DNA of 64,000 bases from Liolophura sinensis (taxonomy: Eukaryota > Mollusca > Polyplacophora > Chitonida > Chitonidae), in NCBI RefSeq assembly GCF_032854445.1, contig NC_088303.1:6455501-6519500 (forward strand), in the 5' to 3' direction. Position numbers and translations under genes: made by a program. Below the pieces are notes generated by a model. That model searched no databases, was not told the origin of the DNA, and was given only the letters and a program-made list of their open reading frames with translations. Shown piece after piece: positions 1-12,336 of this stretch (its first letter is position 1; each line of letters starts with the position of its first letter).

Positions 1-532
1 ACTCATTTTGACATTTCGTATAGACCATACCGCTGGCCGCCGTCATAGAGGTAAAATAGGTATAGGTAAAACTGCAATCAATTAAATAAATAAATCTGTA
101 CCCAAAACATCAGGGGTACATGAAGCTCGTTCGTTCAGAGCAAGATCACAATAAATCAACACTTGATAAATGTTATGTTATCTGCAACATCGGCCGACGG
201 AGGCAGTTTTCCAAACAGATGTCAAAGCTAACCCCTCTGTTTTTTAAAGACAAAGGCTAATTTCATCACGTTTTACTCATCTTGGTTTATTAAGGTTGTA
301 CATTCACCCATTAGGCATGTATAGCAATGCAATACAGAAATAATTTGCTAAAGACAATAACACATCACAAGGTTGTAAAACGACTGACTTAAAAAGGCTC
401 TGAGACAGCGTTGTACATAGAAGTCTCTGATATCGATTTGCCGAACGGAAATTCTTTATAGTTTACAAACAATAAACATGATGATAAGCATGGTAAACGG
501 TAAACGGGCGGGTAACATGAACCAATCATAAT
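1..532. other. 3' flank of the GPCR gene
   Basis: No coding region is supported here. It lies downstream of the minus-strand GPCR and probably holds its 3' UTR. A minus-strand AATAAA (plus-strand TTTATT at 286-291) is a candidate poly(A) signal. Another AATAAA overlaps the stop codon itself at about 531-536. The use of either is inference. Confidence 0.4.
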
Positions 533-1819
533 TTATTCCTGAGAATTTTGCATGGGGGTGGTAATGGTGTTTATACGATCACTTACGGCTGGACCCTTGG
601 AGCTCTCGAATGGACGCTTCCTTCCACAGCAAATCAGGCCAAAGAGACAGCGCTTAACAGTCGTACGGTAGATGTTATTGCAGCACACATAAGCAATAAA
701 GTTAACGGAGGGATTGAGAATATACAATATTGTTGATATCAGCATTCGAATTTGAAACTCTAAGTTGAACTTGCTGAAAACGGCAAATCCGTGGATAGCG
801 ACAGTTCCGACTGTTGTAGCCGACATGATATTGCAGACGAAAAAAGCGGACATGTAAGCAATAAGAACACGCTGTATTTGAACATTATTGCTGGGGTCTG
901 AATCAGTGATTCCCTCCTTTAGGCTCAATTGCTTTCTGCGCACTATGCGAAGGTTGACCAAAATGGCTATATTGAAAAAGCCCAGCAGTAACACAGGTAA
1001 AATAACACCCGCTATAGCATAAAAACAATAGTGTATTCGAATAACGAGCCAGTTTCTGCCAAATTCGGTGAATACCCTTCTATGTATCGTTTCATTTGTG
1101 AGCGGATCGATTTCAACCTGTATTCTTTTGGAAAAAAAACGGGTTCCGTTTGTAAGTAACGCCAAGAAAAATATACAGATAACAACCTTCACTGCGCGAG
1201 ACCTACTACAGATAACCCGAGCTTTAAATGGATATCGAATTGCCAATAAACGTTCGACAGCAAAGGCCATAACAATCCAAGTGTTTGCTATCAAGGCGAC
1301 GAATGAAAAAGGAAGCAGAAACGCCAGATAATAGCTGTAAAATATCTGCCAGTGCCGGTTTGTTGCAAAAACCTCAAACTGACTGAAGTTCCAAAGTATA
1401 TAGTTTATGACAGATATCAAATTTGCAAAGGCAATACCCATAATGTACACCTCCGCACTGGATTTCATATTGCTTTTCCAGAGCATCAGTATTGTCGTTG
1501 TGCAACTAAAAGCGTTCATGAGAGTCACGGCCGGGGTATAGATTCGATTTACATGAGACTCTATAGTCTTAAACAGTTTCTGTGAATTGTCATTGGCTGC
1601 CGACATACCCTCCTCATTCTCGCCATTGTTGTCGGGCCCTTTTGTGGCATTTCCAAACACAGCGCCCTGTAGGAGATCTGCCTGGGTCAAGTTAGCCGTG
1701 GTGATGTTGGATGGAGACATTGGTGCAGTCAGCAGACCCGTGGTAATACTGGATGAGAGTACTGGGGCTGCGATCAGATCTGTGACACACAGGAAAACCA
1801 GGTACCTGAACGCATTCAT
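533..1819 (-). CDS. Rhodopsin-family (class A) GPCR, probable neuropeptide receptor
   Basis: An intronless 428-residue seven-helix receptor, predicted in the plasma membrane. Residues 1-22 look like a signal peptide. The N-terminal tail has N-glycosylation sequons at N38, N43 and N57. TM1 is about 93-114, TM2 122-144, and TM3 162-190 ending in VERL (in place of DRY) followed by AIRYPF. TM7 carries NPSVNFIAY, the NPxxY variant. A cysteine cluster (LICCG) after TM7 could be palmitoylated. The NPSVNF element and the ERxxAIxxP loop resemble FMRFamide- and other peptide-receptor-like invertebrate GPCRs, but the ligand cannot be assigned. The usual cysteine at the top of TM3 and its partner in ECL2 are both absent; ECL2 has a sequon (NETI) instead. 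The ATG is followed by a good signal peptide, so this start is kept. The ORF is complete. Confidence 0.85.
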   Translation of the reverse strand: MNAFRYLVFLCVTDLIAAPVLSSSITTGLLTAPMSPSNITTANLTQADLLQGAVFGNATKGPDNNGENEEGMSAANDNSQKLFKTIESHVNRIYTPAVTLMNAFSCTTTILMLWKSNMKSSAEVYIMGIAFANLISVINYILWNFSQFEVFATNRHWQIFYSYYLAFLLPFSFVALIANTWIVMAFAVERLLAIRYPFKARVICSRSRAVKVVICIFFLALLTNGTRFFSKRIQVEIDPLTNETIHRRVFTEFGRNWLVIRIHYCFYAIAGVILPVLLLGFFNIAILVNLRIVRRKQLSLKEGITDSDPSNNVQIQRVLIAYMSAFFVCNIMSATTVGTVAIHGFAVFSKFNLEFQIRMLISTILYILNPSVNFIAYVCCNNIYRTTVKRCLFGLICCGRKRPFESSKGPAVSDRINTITTPMQNSQE

Positions 1820-3594
1820 ATCCTAATAGAGGATAGGAAGAAAGGAAACGTATCACAACTTACATTTTCATCTCTATTCACCTGGTGTTGTGGAAATGAT
1901 TAATTTGTTTTAGCCAACACTTGAAAATAGAAAGAAAATATTGACAATTGTTAACGTTGTATAAACGTCTCTACAGAAAAAAAAATGTGTTTTTTATCAA
2001 ACTGAGCTGAATTTACGTGTACTTTAACCACACTTTAACCACATTCTCAAGTTCTAAACCAGTTACATCAATTAAATTACAGTTAACATTTTTTTTACCC
2101 AGTTGTGCTTAAGCCAAGGTGCTGGGCCGGCGGGGCGGGGGGGGGGGCGTGTAAATTGCTACTATTGAGGCATTTATCATGAACACTCAGAACAATACCC
2201 TGGCTGAGGTAAACTAACAAGAGGCCGTACTTCACCAGCCAACACACTGTCGTCACCGCTCAGGTTCACTCCCTATGTAGTCTTTAATTATATTACTGTA
2301 ACCCTTTTCTCTGCAACTGGTCTTAATGCCTCCAGACACTGTCTTTACCCGAATCTTGTCACTTTGACTTTTAATATTTGCTGTGGTGAAACGCTGTGCT
2401 AAACCAGTCTAATGCTAATGAATATCTGTTAGATGTCAAATTTCAGGATTCACTGTGCTCATATTTACCAACTTTTATGTCTACTGCATTTGCTTGTTAA
2501 TTCAGTCATGCATTTAAGTCGAATACGCACAGTATTTTCTGATACATATAAATGCATCCAGTATTATATGATACTTTCACATTATATATATTGGACATTT
2601 CCGAATGTTTCTACTGCTGAACCACTAGGCTTCGTCTGAACCATGAGTGTGGATTACCAGACAGCTAGTTTTCTGCACAACGCCGTTTTTCTGTATAAAA
2701 TTACTTTTAGGCATAGACGTACCATGTTTCAGTTTTAAAGTTTTTTTAAAGTTTTAAAGTTAAGAGATTAATTTTGTGAGTGGCGGTACATGTAACACTA
2801 CTTTGGAGTGTGATATCTACTTTTTATAGTGTATTCTCGGTATTGTTTCAACCCTAGGTAAAAAGGTGTGATCTTTTCTTTGCATGACATTTTGCGGATC
2901 TAAGTGAAATTTACTCAAATTTTGGCCAAAAAAATTGAATTACCTAGTGCATTTTGTTAGTTATTTGATACAAAAGACTACATGTGAGGCATGGAGACTA
3001 AAACAAGGGCCGCGACAGCAGTGTAATAGTTGGCAAATTGTCACAATTAACCGGTGAAATCCGACGTCTTCTTAATTTACTTCAAAGTTTTTTTTATTCC
3101 AACAGTACATGTAAAGAAAGCGCTGTACAAATAAGAAAACTTATACACCTTCTAGAAATATGACTTAACCACAATTAGGTTAAAAAAGAGTAATGGTGCT
3201 AACTGCATTCATTCGACGTAAGTTTTCTACAGTTACTTAAAATACCGTGTTACCATCACGCTTAATAACAACTGACATGAAAATAGCGCAGAGACCAACG
3301 TGCTTTATAATATTATAATGTACATGCATAGCATAATTATAATATAACAGATATACTGCATAGTATTATGTCTTGACAAGCCTTGCAAAACACAATTCTG
3401 GGAAAGTTGCACATCCAAACACTTGACCATAATGAAGCGGGAAAACTATATGTACTTGTAAAATATAGAAACCGGATTTTACAAATTAAGGCTATTGTCG
3501 TGATAGACCATCGTGCTCCTCGTGTGTTATTGTGTAGGTTTGTACCTACAATTGTGAAGGGTCCTGTTTGGGGGCGGACATATGGGAGACACAT
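1820..3594. other. Intergenic DNA upstream of the GPCR
   Basis: No gene is supported. The region is AT-rich, with a guanine run at about 2127-2150 (broken poly-G). Open stretches here are short and lack recognisable protein features. The GPCR promoter should lie at the left end of this stretch, but no TATA box or initiator could be fixed. Confidence 0.4.
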
Positions 3595-3684
3595 ATGCTC
3601 TGTTTCTTCCCACCATAATGCTGATCGCCATCGTATGAGTAAAATATTCTCGAGCACAGCGAGAAGACCAATCAAATAAATATG
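3595..3684 (+). repeat. SINE-A, degenerate 3' fragment
   Basis: The segment matches the 3' part of SINE-A: the cctcccaccataatgctgg block, the tcgtataagtgaaatattc block and the tail accaatcaaataaat. It has many substitutions, so it is an old copy. Confidence 0.65.
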
Positions 3685-4999
3685 AGAGATACACAGTGTT
3701 TGGCAAAGGACAATTCCATCCATGATCTGCTGTATACAGCGCCTCATTTTGTCGATGTTGACCACGTCATGCATTCAACTTGAGCCAAAGCAAAGTAAAA
3801 CCAGCAGGTCCTCACGTTTGTCTTCTAGTCTATAGCCCTCGAGATCAGGGTAAAACGTGAGTTGAAAAAATCTACTTGCAGATGTACATTTACTTACCTT
3901 GGATTGCCGCTCTATTATAAAGTTGAACACAATGTGGATATTCTAACGGGGTGGCCTCAAGGAGAAATGACTTTAGAAAAACTCGACTGCATTTATATGC
4001 ACCAATAATTTCCATGGAAACTGCCTAATAATATGCCTACTTGCCTTATATATTATGATTTATGTCAGAAAATTATTGCGATCGAAGGTCAATGGGCGGG
4101 CCGAACTTTTCCGATAAACTTTTCCGCTTAAGAATTTTAGTGAATGTCCCAAGGGTTTTCACCACATTTTTTGTGGAACAATTATCTGCAATGTGTAGTA
4201 TCTTATGCTTTTAAAGGACATTTGATAAATTCTGTCTCACGAGTGCACGTGATTTACCTGGTATTTTGCTAGGTACATATACATGTTTTTCTGTATTGTT
4301 TCCGAATAGGAAATCAGTATAGTGCATTTGTATTTTTGTTGTGTTCGACCGTTTGTAAAAATTTACCTACCAGATTAATTTGATCAGCTTCCCTATGGGT
4401 CTAGCACAAACTCATATTTGTGAGCTGTTTGTATTAAATTTTACAATGCCCTGACAATACCAGACCAATGACTAAAACATTGCCCTTGACACAAAAAATC
4501 GCAAGTCATCCCTTTCCACTACTTCGATTCCAGCTCTGGGCGATAGATCAGCTTAACATGCAGTCACCATTGCGACAAGCTCGACATTATTAAGAATCTG
4601 TGATTAATCTTCGTGTTAATCTATCCAAAATAAATCTGCTTACCGGTTGGGGAAGGTTTTCATGTTGGGGTATAAATGTGTGAATAAATGTGACGACCAT
4701 TACTGCGACAGTCTTTGAGATTAAGCTGGCTTTAGCTGAGTTTAAACTCTTAGGCATTGCGGAATATCTGACAATCCGACATCTCTGCAGCCCGGGAAAA
4801 CTAATAAAATTATTTCTCTATATCAACATCAGTTTGGATTCTATTAAGATAATTCTTCCATTTAATAAAAAATATATATATTTTTACGTAAATAATTGGA
4901 CGAAAAATGACAAAGTTTTACCTGAGTGCCATTCAAAAATTACATATATTTTGGTTCACGTCAAAAACATGGATGTTCTGTTGTGCAAATATGGCTTTA
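3685..4999. other. Intergenic DNA, nothing recognised
   Basis: AT-rich sequence with no supported gene, RNA or repeat. An open frame overlaps 4690-5133, but its C-terminal part is SINE sequence and it has no recognisable domain. Confidence 0.35.
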
Positions 5000-5112
5000 T
5001 TTATTTATTTATTTATTTATTTGATTGGTGTTTTACGCCGAACTCAAGAATACTTCACTTATTCGACGGCGGCAGGCATTATGATGGGTGGAAACCGGGC
5101 AGAGCCCGAGGG
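5000..5112 (-). repeat. SINE-A, 5'-truncated, with target-site duplication
   Basis: A 3' fragment of SINE-A in minus orientation, starting with its (TTTA)n tail complement and ending near the gggcagagcccg block. It is flanked by a 13-bp direct repeat with one mismatch, aaatatggcttta at 4987-4999 and aaaaatggcttta at 5113-5125. This is what 5'-truncated target-primed insertion produces. Confidence 0.8.
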
Positions 5113-5125
5113 AAAAATGGCTTTA

Positions 5126-6363
5126 ACGGCTAGCTATTTAGTGAGCTATTCGCGGTACAGCGCTCTCAAGTGGATCAATGTGAAAGTAATGGTGTCAGGA
5201 GGTAGATTTAATGCAACTAAGTGTGTGTACATGCGCTCAACTATATTCATAGAATAGTCAGAAAAAGGCAATTTTCAACAAAGAAAATCCGTACCCTCAT
5301 AGCTTAACATTAACTGCGACAATTAAAACGGACATGCCAGGTCAGTCATGGCAAGACCAGTTTCCAATATTATATTGCTGAACGCAAATCATTTGAGAAC
5401 TAAAAATTATATAAGGCAAGAAATTAGAACTGTGACATATAAGGACAAATGTTCAACAGTTTCAAACGATGCCGCACAGACAAAAGAAATGTTCTAAATG
5501 GTAATATTAATCAGGAATCTACTCGTCTACCTTGCGAGTTTATAAATTGTCAGCTTGGTAATCAAATATAATCACATGAGCGTTGATTGCATCTATCTAT
5601 GTGTCCACATTCTCAAGTTTTAATCTGAACAAACATAATTCTTCTGACCTATATTCTTTTTGTATAAGTGTTACTTTCAAGAAAATTTCATGAATCCCTT
5701 CTCACAGATTTACTACTGACACAAAATGCCTGTGAGACCAAAGTTTGTGGCAAAACGTTGATTGTATTCCAATTACCACATCTGCTACTCGCATACATTG
5801 TGATCCTGATAGCGTAAATTTCATTATCTTTGATTAAATGTCATTGCTCTATCTATATTCTTATATTTTCTTTTCCGCGCTCGGATTTTTGTGGTGACAA
5901 CCATTTGACATAATTATATGAATCTTTCCACCTTATAGTCGTTATTTTATGTTATGTTTTGATTTGAATTTCTTTTGAACATTATTTTATGCTTCAACCT
6001 CAAATTTTTGTTCTCATTTTGAGGTTGTAGTCATACGCACAAACTTCTGACAGATGCAATGTAATATCTCAGTCGGGATGTGAATTGTGCACGACTTGTG
6101 TCTATAAAAAAAACCTCTGTAATAAATAAATAAATAAATAAAATATTCAAAAATGGCATTATCCGTCAGGTAAAATACAATGCAGTCAGTACTTCCATCT
6201 TAATGCTACAATGCACAAAATTATGGCTCTTTCTCCATTCTTGTGCGTACGTATAAAATACTGTGTGTTGACGCCTTTTCAATATAATACAGTGCGATAC
6301 ATATCATTTCGTACAATAGAATGCCATACGATATAACTCAATACAAAAGAATACAGGTTGTTA
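5126..6363. other. Intergenic DNA, nothing recognised
   Basis: No gene is supported. A short (AAAT)n tract lies at about 6119-6142. Confidence 0.35.
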
Positions 6364-6624
6364 CGTGGCTCAGTTGGTTAGCGCGCTAGCGCAGCCTAAT
6401 GATCCAGAAGCCTCTCACCAATACAGTCGCTGTAAGTTCAAGTTCAGCTCATGCTGGGCTTCCTCTCCGGCCGTAAGTGGGAAGGTCTGGCAGCAACCTG
6501 CGGATCGTCGTGGGTTTCCCCGGGGCTCTGCTTGGTTTCCTCCCACCATAATGCTGGCCGCCGTCGTATTAGTGAAATATTCTTGAGTGCGGCGTAAAAC
6601 ACCAATCAAATAAATAAATAAATC
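6364..6624 (+). repeat. SINE-A, near full length
   Basis: The 5' tRNA-like head has an A box (tggctcagttgg) and a B box (aagttcaagttc region). The body and the tail accaatcaaataaataaat follow. This is one of the two most complete plus-strand copies in the window. The tRNA-like head identifies the family as a Pol III-transcribed SINE. Confidence 0.85.
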
Positions 6625-7544
6625 AAAACAATACAACACGATGACATCGATCATTTTATTGGCATAGCGTTCCTCTGTTTTACTCACAGAGTGATTTCAA
6701 AGTCAGAACTACTTCCACAAAATTAGCGCAAGAATTTTGCTCACATGCGAGAATTAGGACAAACAACAATTCGAAATGATACAGCGTTGAGCAGTCAGCA
6801 GTCAGCCATACTGACGTTCCCGTGCAATAATTTCAAGACCGATTTCAACTATCAACACCGGAGAACTGAGAAAGTGCTTGTACATAAAGTAAGAAATTAG
6901 AGCGCGTTCATGCAAAAACTATCAGTCAACAGTTTTCATTCATGACGATTTCTTAATTATGTGAATTCTTGGACAAAATGGCAGGTGTTTATCATTCATG
7001 TGTAGACCATGAGACTGCTTGTGGGGTGGGGTTGGGCTCATTGCCTCTGTTTGCCTTCTTTTGAATTAACAATGCGTAAATATAAATCACTTCATGCTGT
7101 AATTTATTTGGTGGAAGTAAAGCAGTATGACGTATAACTAAACTAGTATTAGTATAGACTAGCCACTAGTTCATGTTCCCTCGAACTGCAAAACCACATC
7201 AGAAGCAGTCAAATCTTTGATGTGACCATGGTTTGAGATTTTTCCGTTAAGTTTTTGGTCTGACGTCACGAATGCGTATAAATTGAGTTAATAGACATAG
7301 TGAAGCATTTTGTAATAACACCTTCATCGATTTGACTTTAGGCCAGCCTGTCCAATATAATAACTTCTATCGATGAAAAAGATATAACAAACTGAGTCAA
7401 GCTATTGATGTCGACTAATAAACCACAGCGAATGGGATGTCATCAAATTTGTAAGAATTTACTTCTTATGTTAAGATATATCTTAATCTTGTGAGTCTGA
7501 TGTGATAATATCACACTGATTAAAGATATCCTGGTCTTAGGGAG
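6625..7544. other. Intergenic DNA, nothing recognised
   Basis: No gene, RNA or repeat could be supported in this AT-rich stretch. Confidence 0.35.
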
Positions 7545-7767
7545 GGGTCGTCCGTGACCGAGTGGTCGGCGTGTCAGCGCGGCGCAATTACCAATGCGAT
7601 TGCTGTGAATTCAAGTCCAGCTCATGCTGGGTTCCTCTCCGATCGTTCTTGGGAAGGTTTGCCAGCAACGAGCCGGGTACTGTCCTGTCTTTTCCCATCA
7701 CAATGCTGCTCACTGTGGTATAAGTAATGTTCTTAAGAGCGGCGTAAATTACCAATCAAATATTTAT
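7545..7767 (+). repeat. SINE-A, diverged, left half of a tail-to-tail pair
   Basis: A diverged SINE-A copy with altered head (gtgaccgagtggtcggcg). The B-box area gaattcaagtccagctc is recognisable, and the tail accaatcaaata abuts the tail of the next, inverted copy. Confidence 0.75.
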
Positions 7768-8032
7768 TTATTTATTTATTTCATTGTTGTTTTACGCCGT
7801 ACTCAAGAATATTTCACTTATACGACGGCGGTCAGCATTATGGTGGGTGGAAACCGGACACAACCCGGGGGAAACCCACGACGATCCGCAGGTTGCTGGA
7901 AGACCTTCCCACGTACGGCCGGTGAGGAAGCCAGCATGAGCTGGACTTGAACTCACAGCGACCGCATTGGTGAGAGACTCCTGGGTCATTGCGCTGCGCT
8001 AGCGCGCTAACAAACCGAGCCACGGAGGCCCC
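7768..8032 (-). repeat. SINE-A, near full length, right half of a tail-to-tail pair
   Basis: A complete SINE-A in minus orientation: tail complement (tttatttatttattt), body, then the tRNA-like head ending in gagccacggaggcccc. With the previous copy it forms an imperfect inverted repeat of nearly 0.5 kb. Confidence 0.85.
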
Positions 8033-9202
8033 GAATCAAATACGTTAATTGCCCAAGAAAAGCTCTATAGAATATCTATAATATGATTAGAGTTTTTTGA
8101 AGGTCTTTATTTGCATTTTGTGCCTAATTCTGATTAAACCATGATGCTAGGTGGCCTGTAAGTTGCTACGATTTATGCATTTACATGTACATCAGCAGTC
8201 AGAAAAAAACCCTGACAGAGGTAAATTGACTAGGGGCCGTATTTCACCGGTTACGTGCGACTATTTACCAGCTATGTCTCAATGTCGTTGCTGCTGGGGT
8301 TTTACTCTATATGCTGTACGTCTTAAAGTATATTGTTATGTCCACGCGTAAAATGTGACAGTCATCATTTTTACTTACATCACATCCAGGTTATAATCAG
8401 CGAAATCTGTTGTAGACACGATTGGCCGATTAGTCACTTACTCACCATATCTTACAGAATACGAATATATTAATCGTCTTTAACCCGCATGTTGATAATA
8501 AAGGCCAATGGGACTCGTGCTAATCCACACAAGTTTTGTAAAATGATAAAGCAGACCGTATTTGTATTCAAAGAAAAATATTACTTAACACAGAACACAT
8601 TACTCAGAGATTTTCTAACACGGTTTATGACACCGATATATCTGGATATTTAGTGAGATGAATTGGGGACGTCCGAGTTAATCATAATATAATATCCAAA
8701 ATGTGAAAATCGCTTACATGTGTCAAGGTACAGAGTTATAATTTTGTTAGGACAGATTTACGATATATTTTAATTATCATGTACCCTAATTCTTCTTATT
8801 GTTGGAACACCTAGCCCGTTATTTTCAGCCTATATACATGTACTTCTAGTATGAATATATTTAGTTTCTTTTTTCACATGGTTTGTACATATAATGAACA
8901 ACATATTCATATCTTTAATTTCCCCAAAAATATGGGATAGAAATGTAATTGTTTGCTTTAAGCCACATACATTTTACCAATATCTGTCCTAAAAATTAAC
9001 AGAATTAAGCTATTGAGTTTCACTTGTATTTAGGAATAGGGTTTAATTGTTGACGGTCAACCATAAACCGCGAAACAATGTTTAAATGTTCCATTGTTTC
9101 TTGCCAAGTTTGAAATCACTATATAATTTTTAAAGTCTAATAAAGCACTTTCAAAATTATGCGTTCTGTGCATATGTAAAAGTGGATATTTCCTGTCCAA
9201 TT
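8033..9202. other. Intergenic DNA, nothing recognised
   Basis: No gene is supported. Open frames are short and featureless. Confidence 0.35.
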
Positions 9203-9412
9203 TTTTTCTTTGATTGGTCTTTACACTGTACTAAAGAATATTTCACTTATACAACGGCAGGCAGCATTAAGGTGAGAGGAAACCGGGTACAGCCCGGGGG
9301 GAAACCCACGACCATCCGCAAGTTGCTGGGAGGCCTTCCCACTTACTGCAGGAGAGGAAGAAGCATTGGTGAGAGGCTCCTGGGTCATTGCGCTTCCTGT
9401 CCGAGAAAAAAG
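9203..9412 (-). repeat. SINE-A, partial
   Basis: A minus-orientation SINE-A from the ttgattggt tail complement through aaaccgggtacagcccgggg to the gagaggctcctgggtcattgc block. An internal part and most of the tRNA-like head are missing. Confidence 0.75.
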
Positions 9413-12028
9413 TTGATATACTACTAAATAATATTTTAAAATGGGTTGAATTTGAAATCAGTTAGTCGTCAAAGAGAAACGCTAATCAGAAAGTGTGATT
9501 CCTCTGTTTGTAAATCAACACCTATGTTAAGCGACTCTCTAGATTTGTATCGAGTCCAAAATTGCTTAAATTTGAACGGCCATTCAAATCTCAATATTCA
9601 AAATGTGTAAAAAAATATACACTAACAAGGTGCGGGTTAAGCTAATTATTGTCGTCCTATATAGTGTCTTTGATCGGTATCTCATTTCGTGGATCTAACT
9701 GATCGACGAAAAATCAAAACCCAGACAAATTAATGCAAGATGAAAATCACTCAGAATATTGTGTGTTTTAATTTTGATCACCTTTTGTTAACACCCTTTT
9801 TATGAACACATTTTGTGAACACTAATTAGCACTTATTCTGAACACTCTTTCCAGCACCTGTACTCAACAAAGTTTTTAATTTGCCATTGATTCCGGGTAA
9901 TGAAATTAAATCAAATCTTTTTCTATAACCAGGATTTCTCAATACATTTTCACATAAATATAAGCAAGTAACTTTCTAAGAAAAGCTATCAGGCAACTTC
10001 AGCAAAACATTCAGCAAGTCTGTGAGATAGAGTTATACAAATACATTTTCATTACTTCTTTATTATCCGTGATGTTGAACGCAATAAACATCAGGCTGTA
10101 TTGAAAACATGTAAAATGTATAAATGTAAAAACACATGGGGTTCAATCCAGGCGCTTTATTGATTTAGTTATGTAAGCATATAGAAATGACTTAGACAAG
10201 TTGTACAGAATGTATATAACAACTAGGTCTATTCAAGTGTTCCCCGTTTTCCCTACTTAGTACATGTGCATGTATTTAACATTGCCAATGGCTATTTGTG
10301 CAGTTGTACAAAGAATATTGTACAGATACAAACTTCTTTCTTAAAATCATAATGATTGTATTTCGTTCATATGACTGCATGAAGATTTCAAAAAGGGTTG
10401 CAAATTCACCACGTGGTTCCTTATTCATTTCCTTTAGGGTAAAATGTTTCAGTGACTTTTCTGTCTATATTCCAGTTCGATCTATACGGAACAAAGTCTT
10501 CGACGTTTATTTCATAGCCTTTGATTTCTCAGATTTAGATAAAGATGGATAATTTTTCAGCTCAAGAACGTTTTACATATTTTACTCTATATAACAATAT
10601 ATGAAATTAAAAATAATATAAAATAATGTCATTCATTCTTTAAAAGCTATTGGCCCTTATATAAAATATAGCATTTATACATTTCAGTTTTGTATATTAT
10701 ATATTTCAAAAAATATAATTTGTTTTTAAAACTTTCCGTCAATTTTGTTTGACTTTGAATGTTCTTAGTAACGCGTCGAAAAGAACTTCCTGTCGTGGAT
10801 TAAACAAACTCGCCAAGGCACAGCTGAAATGCTGCCGAGCTGGCGTTAAGCAATGGTCAAACAAAACTAGCTTTTATACATGATTTTTCGTAGTATTGTC
10901 CATGCGCGTGTCAAAGGTATTCTCCCCTGACTAAACTCTCTATGCGTCTTAAACTCGTTTAAACTCGTTTCTTAAGTCTTGCACACGGTTTTCGAGAATT
11001 CGCATTTATCATTGATTTGTTTTCACCTTCCGTGTTTATAGGAGGGTTGGGGTGTGGGGCTTGCCTACCGTCGTCTCCTTTTAAGTCAATAATATTGATT
11101 TAGAACATTGATACTAAATTTGTAATCAGAAAACAACGATGAACGAACTCATGCTCCTTCTTAATTCTACCATCTCTGTACAACCCGAAGTAACAGTAAA
11201 ACGCGTTAATCTTTGATGTTCCCTTGATTTGAAGTTCTTTAGTAAGTGCTATGGCTATATAAATTGAGTTAATTGACTTGGCGGAGTAATATGGCAAGGG
11301 AACTTCCATCGATCTGGTGTTTGGTCGAATATCTTTTATCGATGAAACAACACAACCAAAACAAATAAATCTTCAGTAATGAGCATCGCGGGGAATAGGA
11401 TCTCATTATACAGCATTCAGGTTTCTCCCACTGGACTTCAGAAGTTCATACTGATTAAAGCCAGTGAGACTGCCAAGGAAATGTTCTAATTCGAGGCACA
11501 TATTATAGACTAATTTTGTGCTGGAAGTGTGTAAACTGCTACCCTTTAAGCATTTACATGAACAGCTCACTAGTAAGTTTAGGAGAGGTCGTATTTCACG
11601 GGTTACCACAGTGTTATTTCTGCTCTGGTTTTACTCTCTATGAAGTACTTTATTATATTTAGCTGTTTTATGCAAATTTCTAGACTTGTCATCACTGAAT
11701 AATTACAAATATACACAATACAAACGAACGTTTCCATTTTAAACACATTTATGTTAAACTTTAGATATGTTTACTAAAAAAACTATATTTAGTAATTAAA
11801 GAGATGCGTTTATGATAGGAAACCTGTGAAATGTCTTCAATATATACAAATAGACGAGTAAACTTAACTTTATGATACGGTGCTTATATAAACTGTAAAA
11901 CGCGCATCAACATGTACAAGTGCGCAATAAATGTCACTTGTTTACTATGTTTTACAGGGTGTCCACCATCCCTGGCATTGCTTTAAGATTGTGTCTAATT
12001 GTGTCGCTGAACACGTGTCTACGGGCAG
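9413..12028. other. Intergenic DNA, nothing recognised
   Basis: About 2.6 kb of AT-rich sequence. Open frames are at most 106 codons and look like chance. No RNA gene or repeat family is recognised. Confidence 0.35.
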
Positions 12029-12141
12029 TATGTGTATGTATGTATGTATGTATGTATGTATGCATGTATGTATGTATGTATGTATGTGTGTGTGTGTGTG
12101 TGGGTGCGTGTGCATGTGCGTGTGCGCGTGTGTGCGCACGC

Positions 12142-12172
<31 letters not shown>

Positions 12173-12180
12173 TGTGTGAG
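12029..12180. repeat. Compound microsatellite (TATG)n(TG)n(CG)n(TG)n
   Basis: Runs of tatg pass into tg, then an alternating cg core (gcgcgcgcgcgcg), then tg again. Alternating purine-pyrimidine DNA of this kind is a known Z-DNA former. Long open frames across it in several phases are artefacts of the repeat. Confidence 0.95.
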
Positions 12181-12240
12181 TGGGTGAGTGAAAGTTTTAA
12201 CGTCGCTTTAAACAATATTTCATTTTTATCGCGACAATAA
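12177..12240 (+). repeat. SINE tail-like fragment
   Basis: The sequence gtgagtgaaagttttaacgt with a following caatatttca resembles the (GTGA)n-gtttaacgtcg tail of SINE-B. The microsatellite directly beside it may have grown from this tail. The match is short and diverged. Confidence 0.4.
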
Positions 12241-12336
12241 AACGTCAAGTAGTCGATCTGCTACGGATAATTCATTTACTATTCAGTCAAAAAAAGACAT
12301 CAGAAGTCACATGACAAACACAGACGGCTGTTAAAA

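Noticed and set aside
3337-3774. A 145-codon minus-strand frame
   Set aside because: It runs through a worn SINE-A fragment and shows no recognisable protein feature.
11920-12248. Overlapping open frames of up to 106 codons with Cys/Val or His/Thr runs
   Set aside because: They translate the TG/TATG/CG microsatellite in several phases; no protein is implied.
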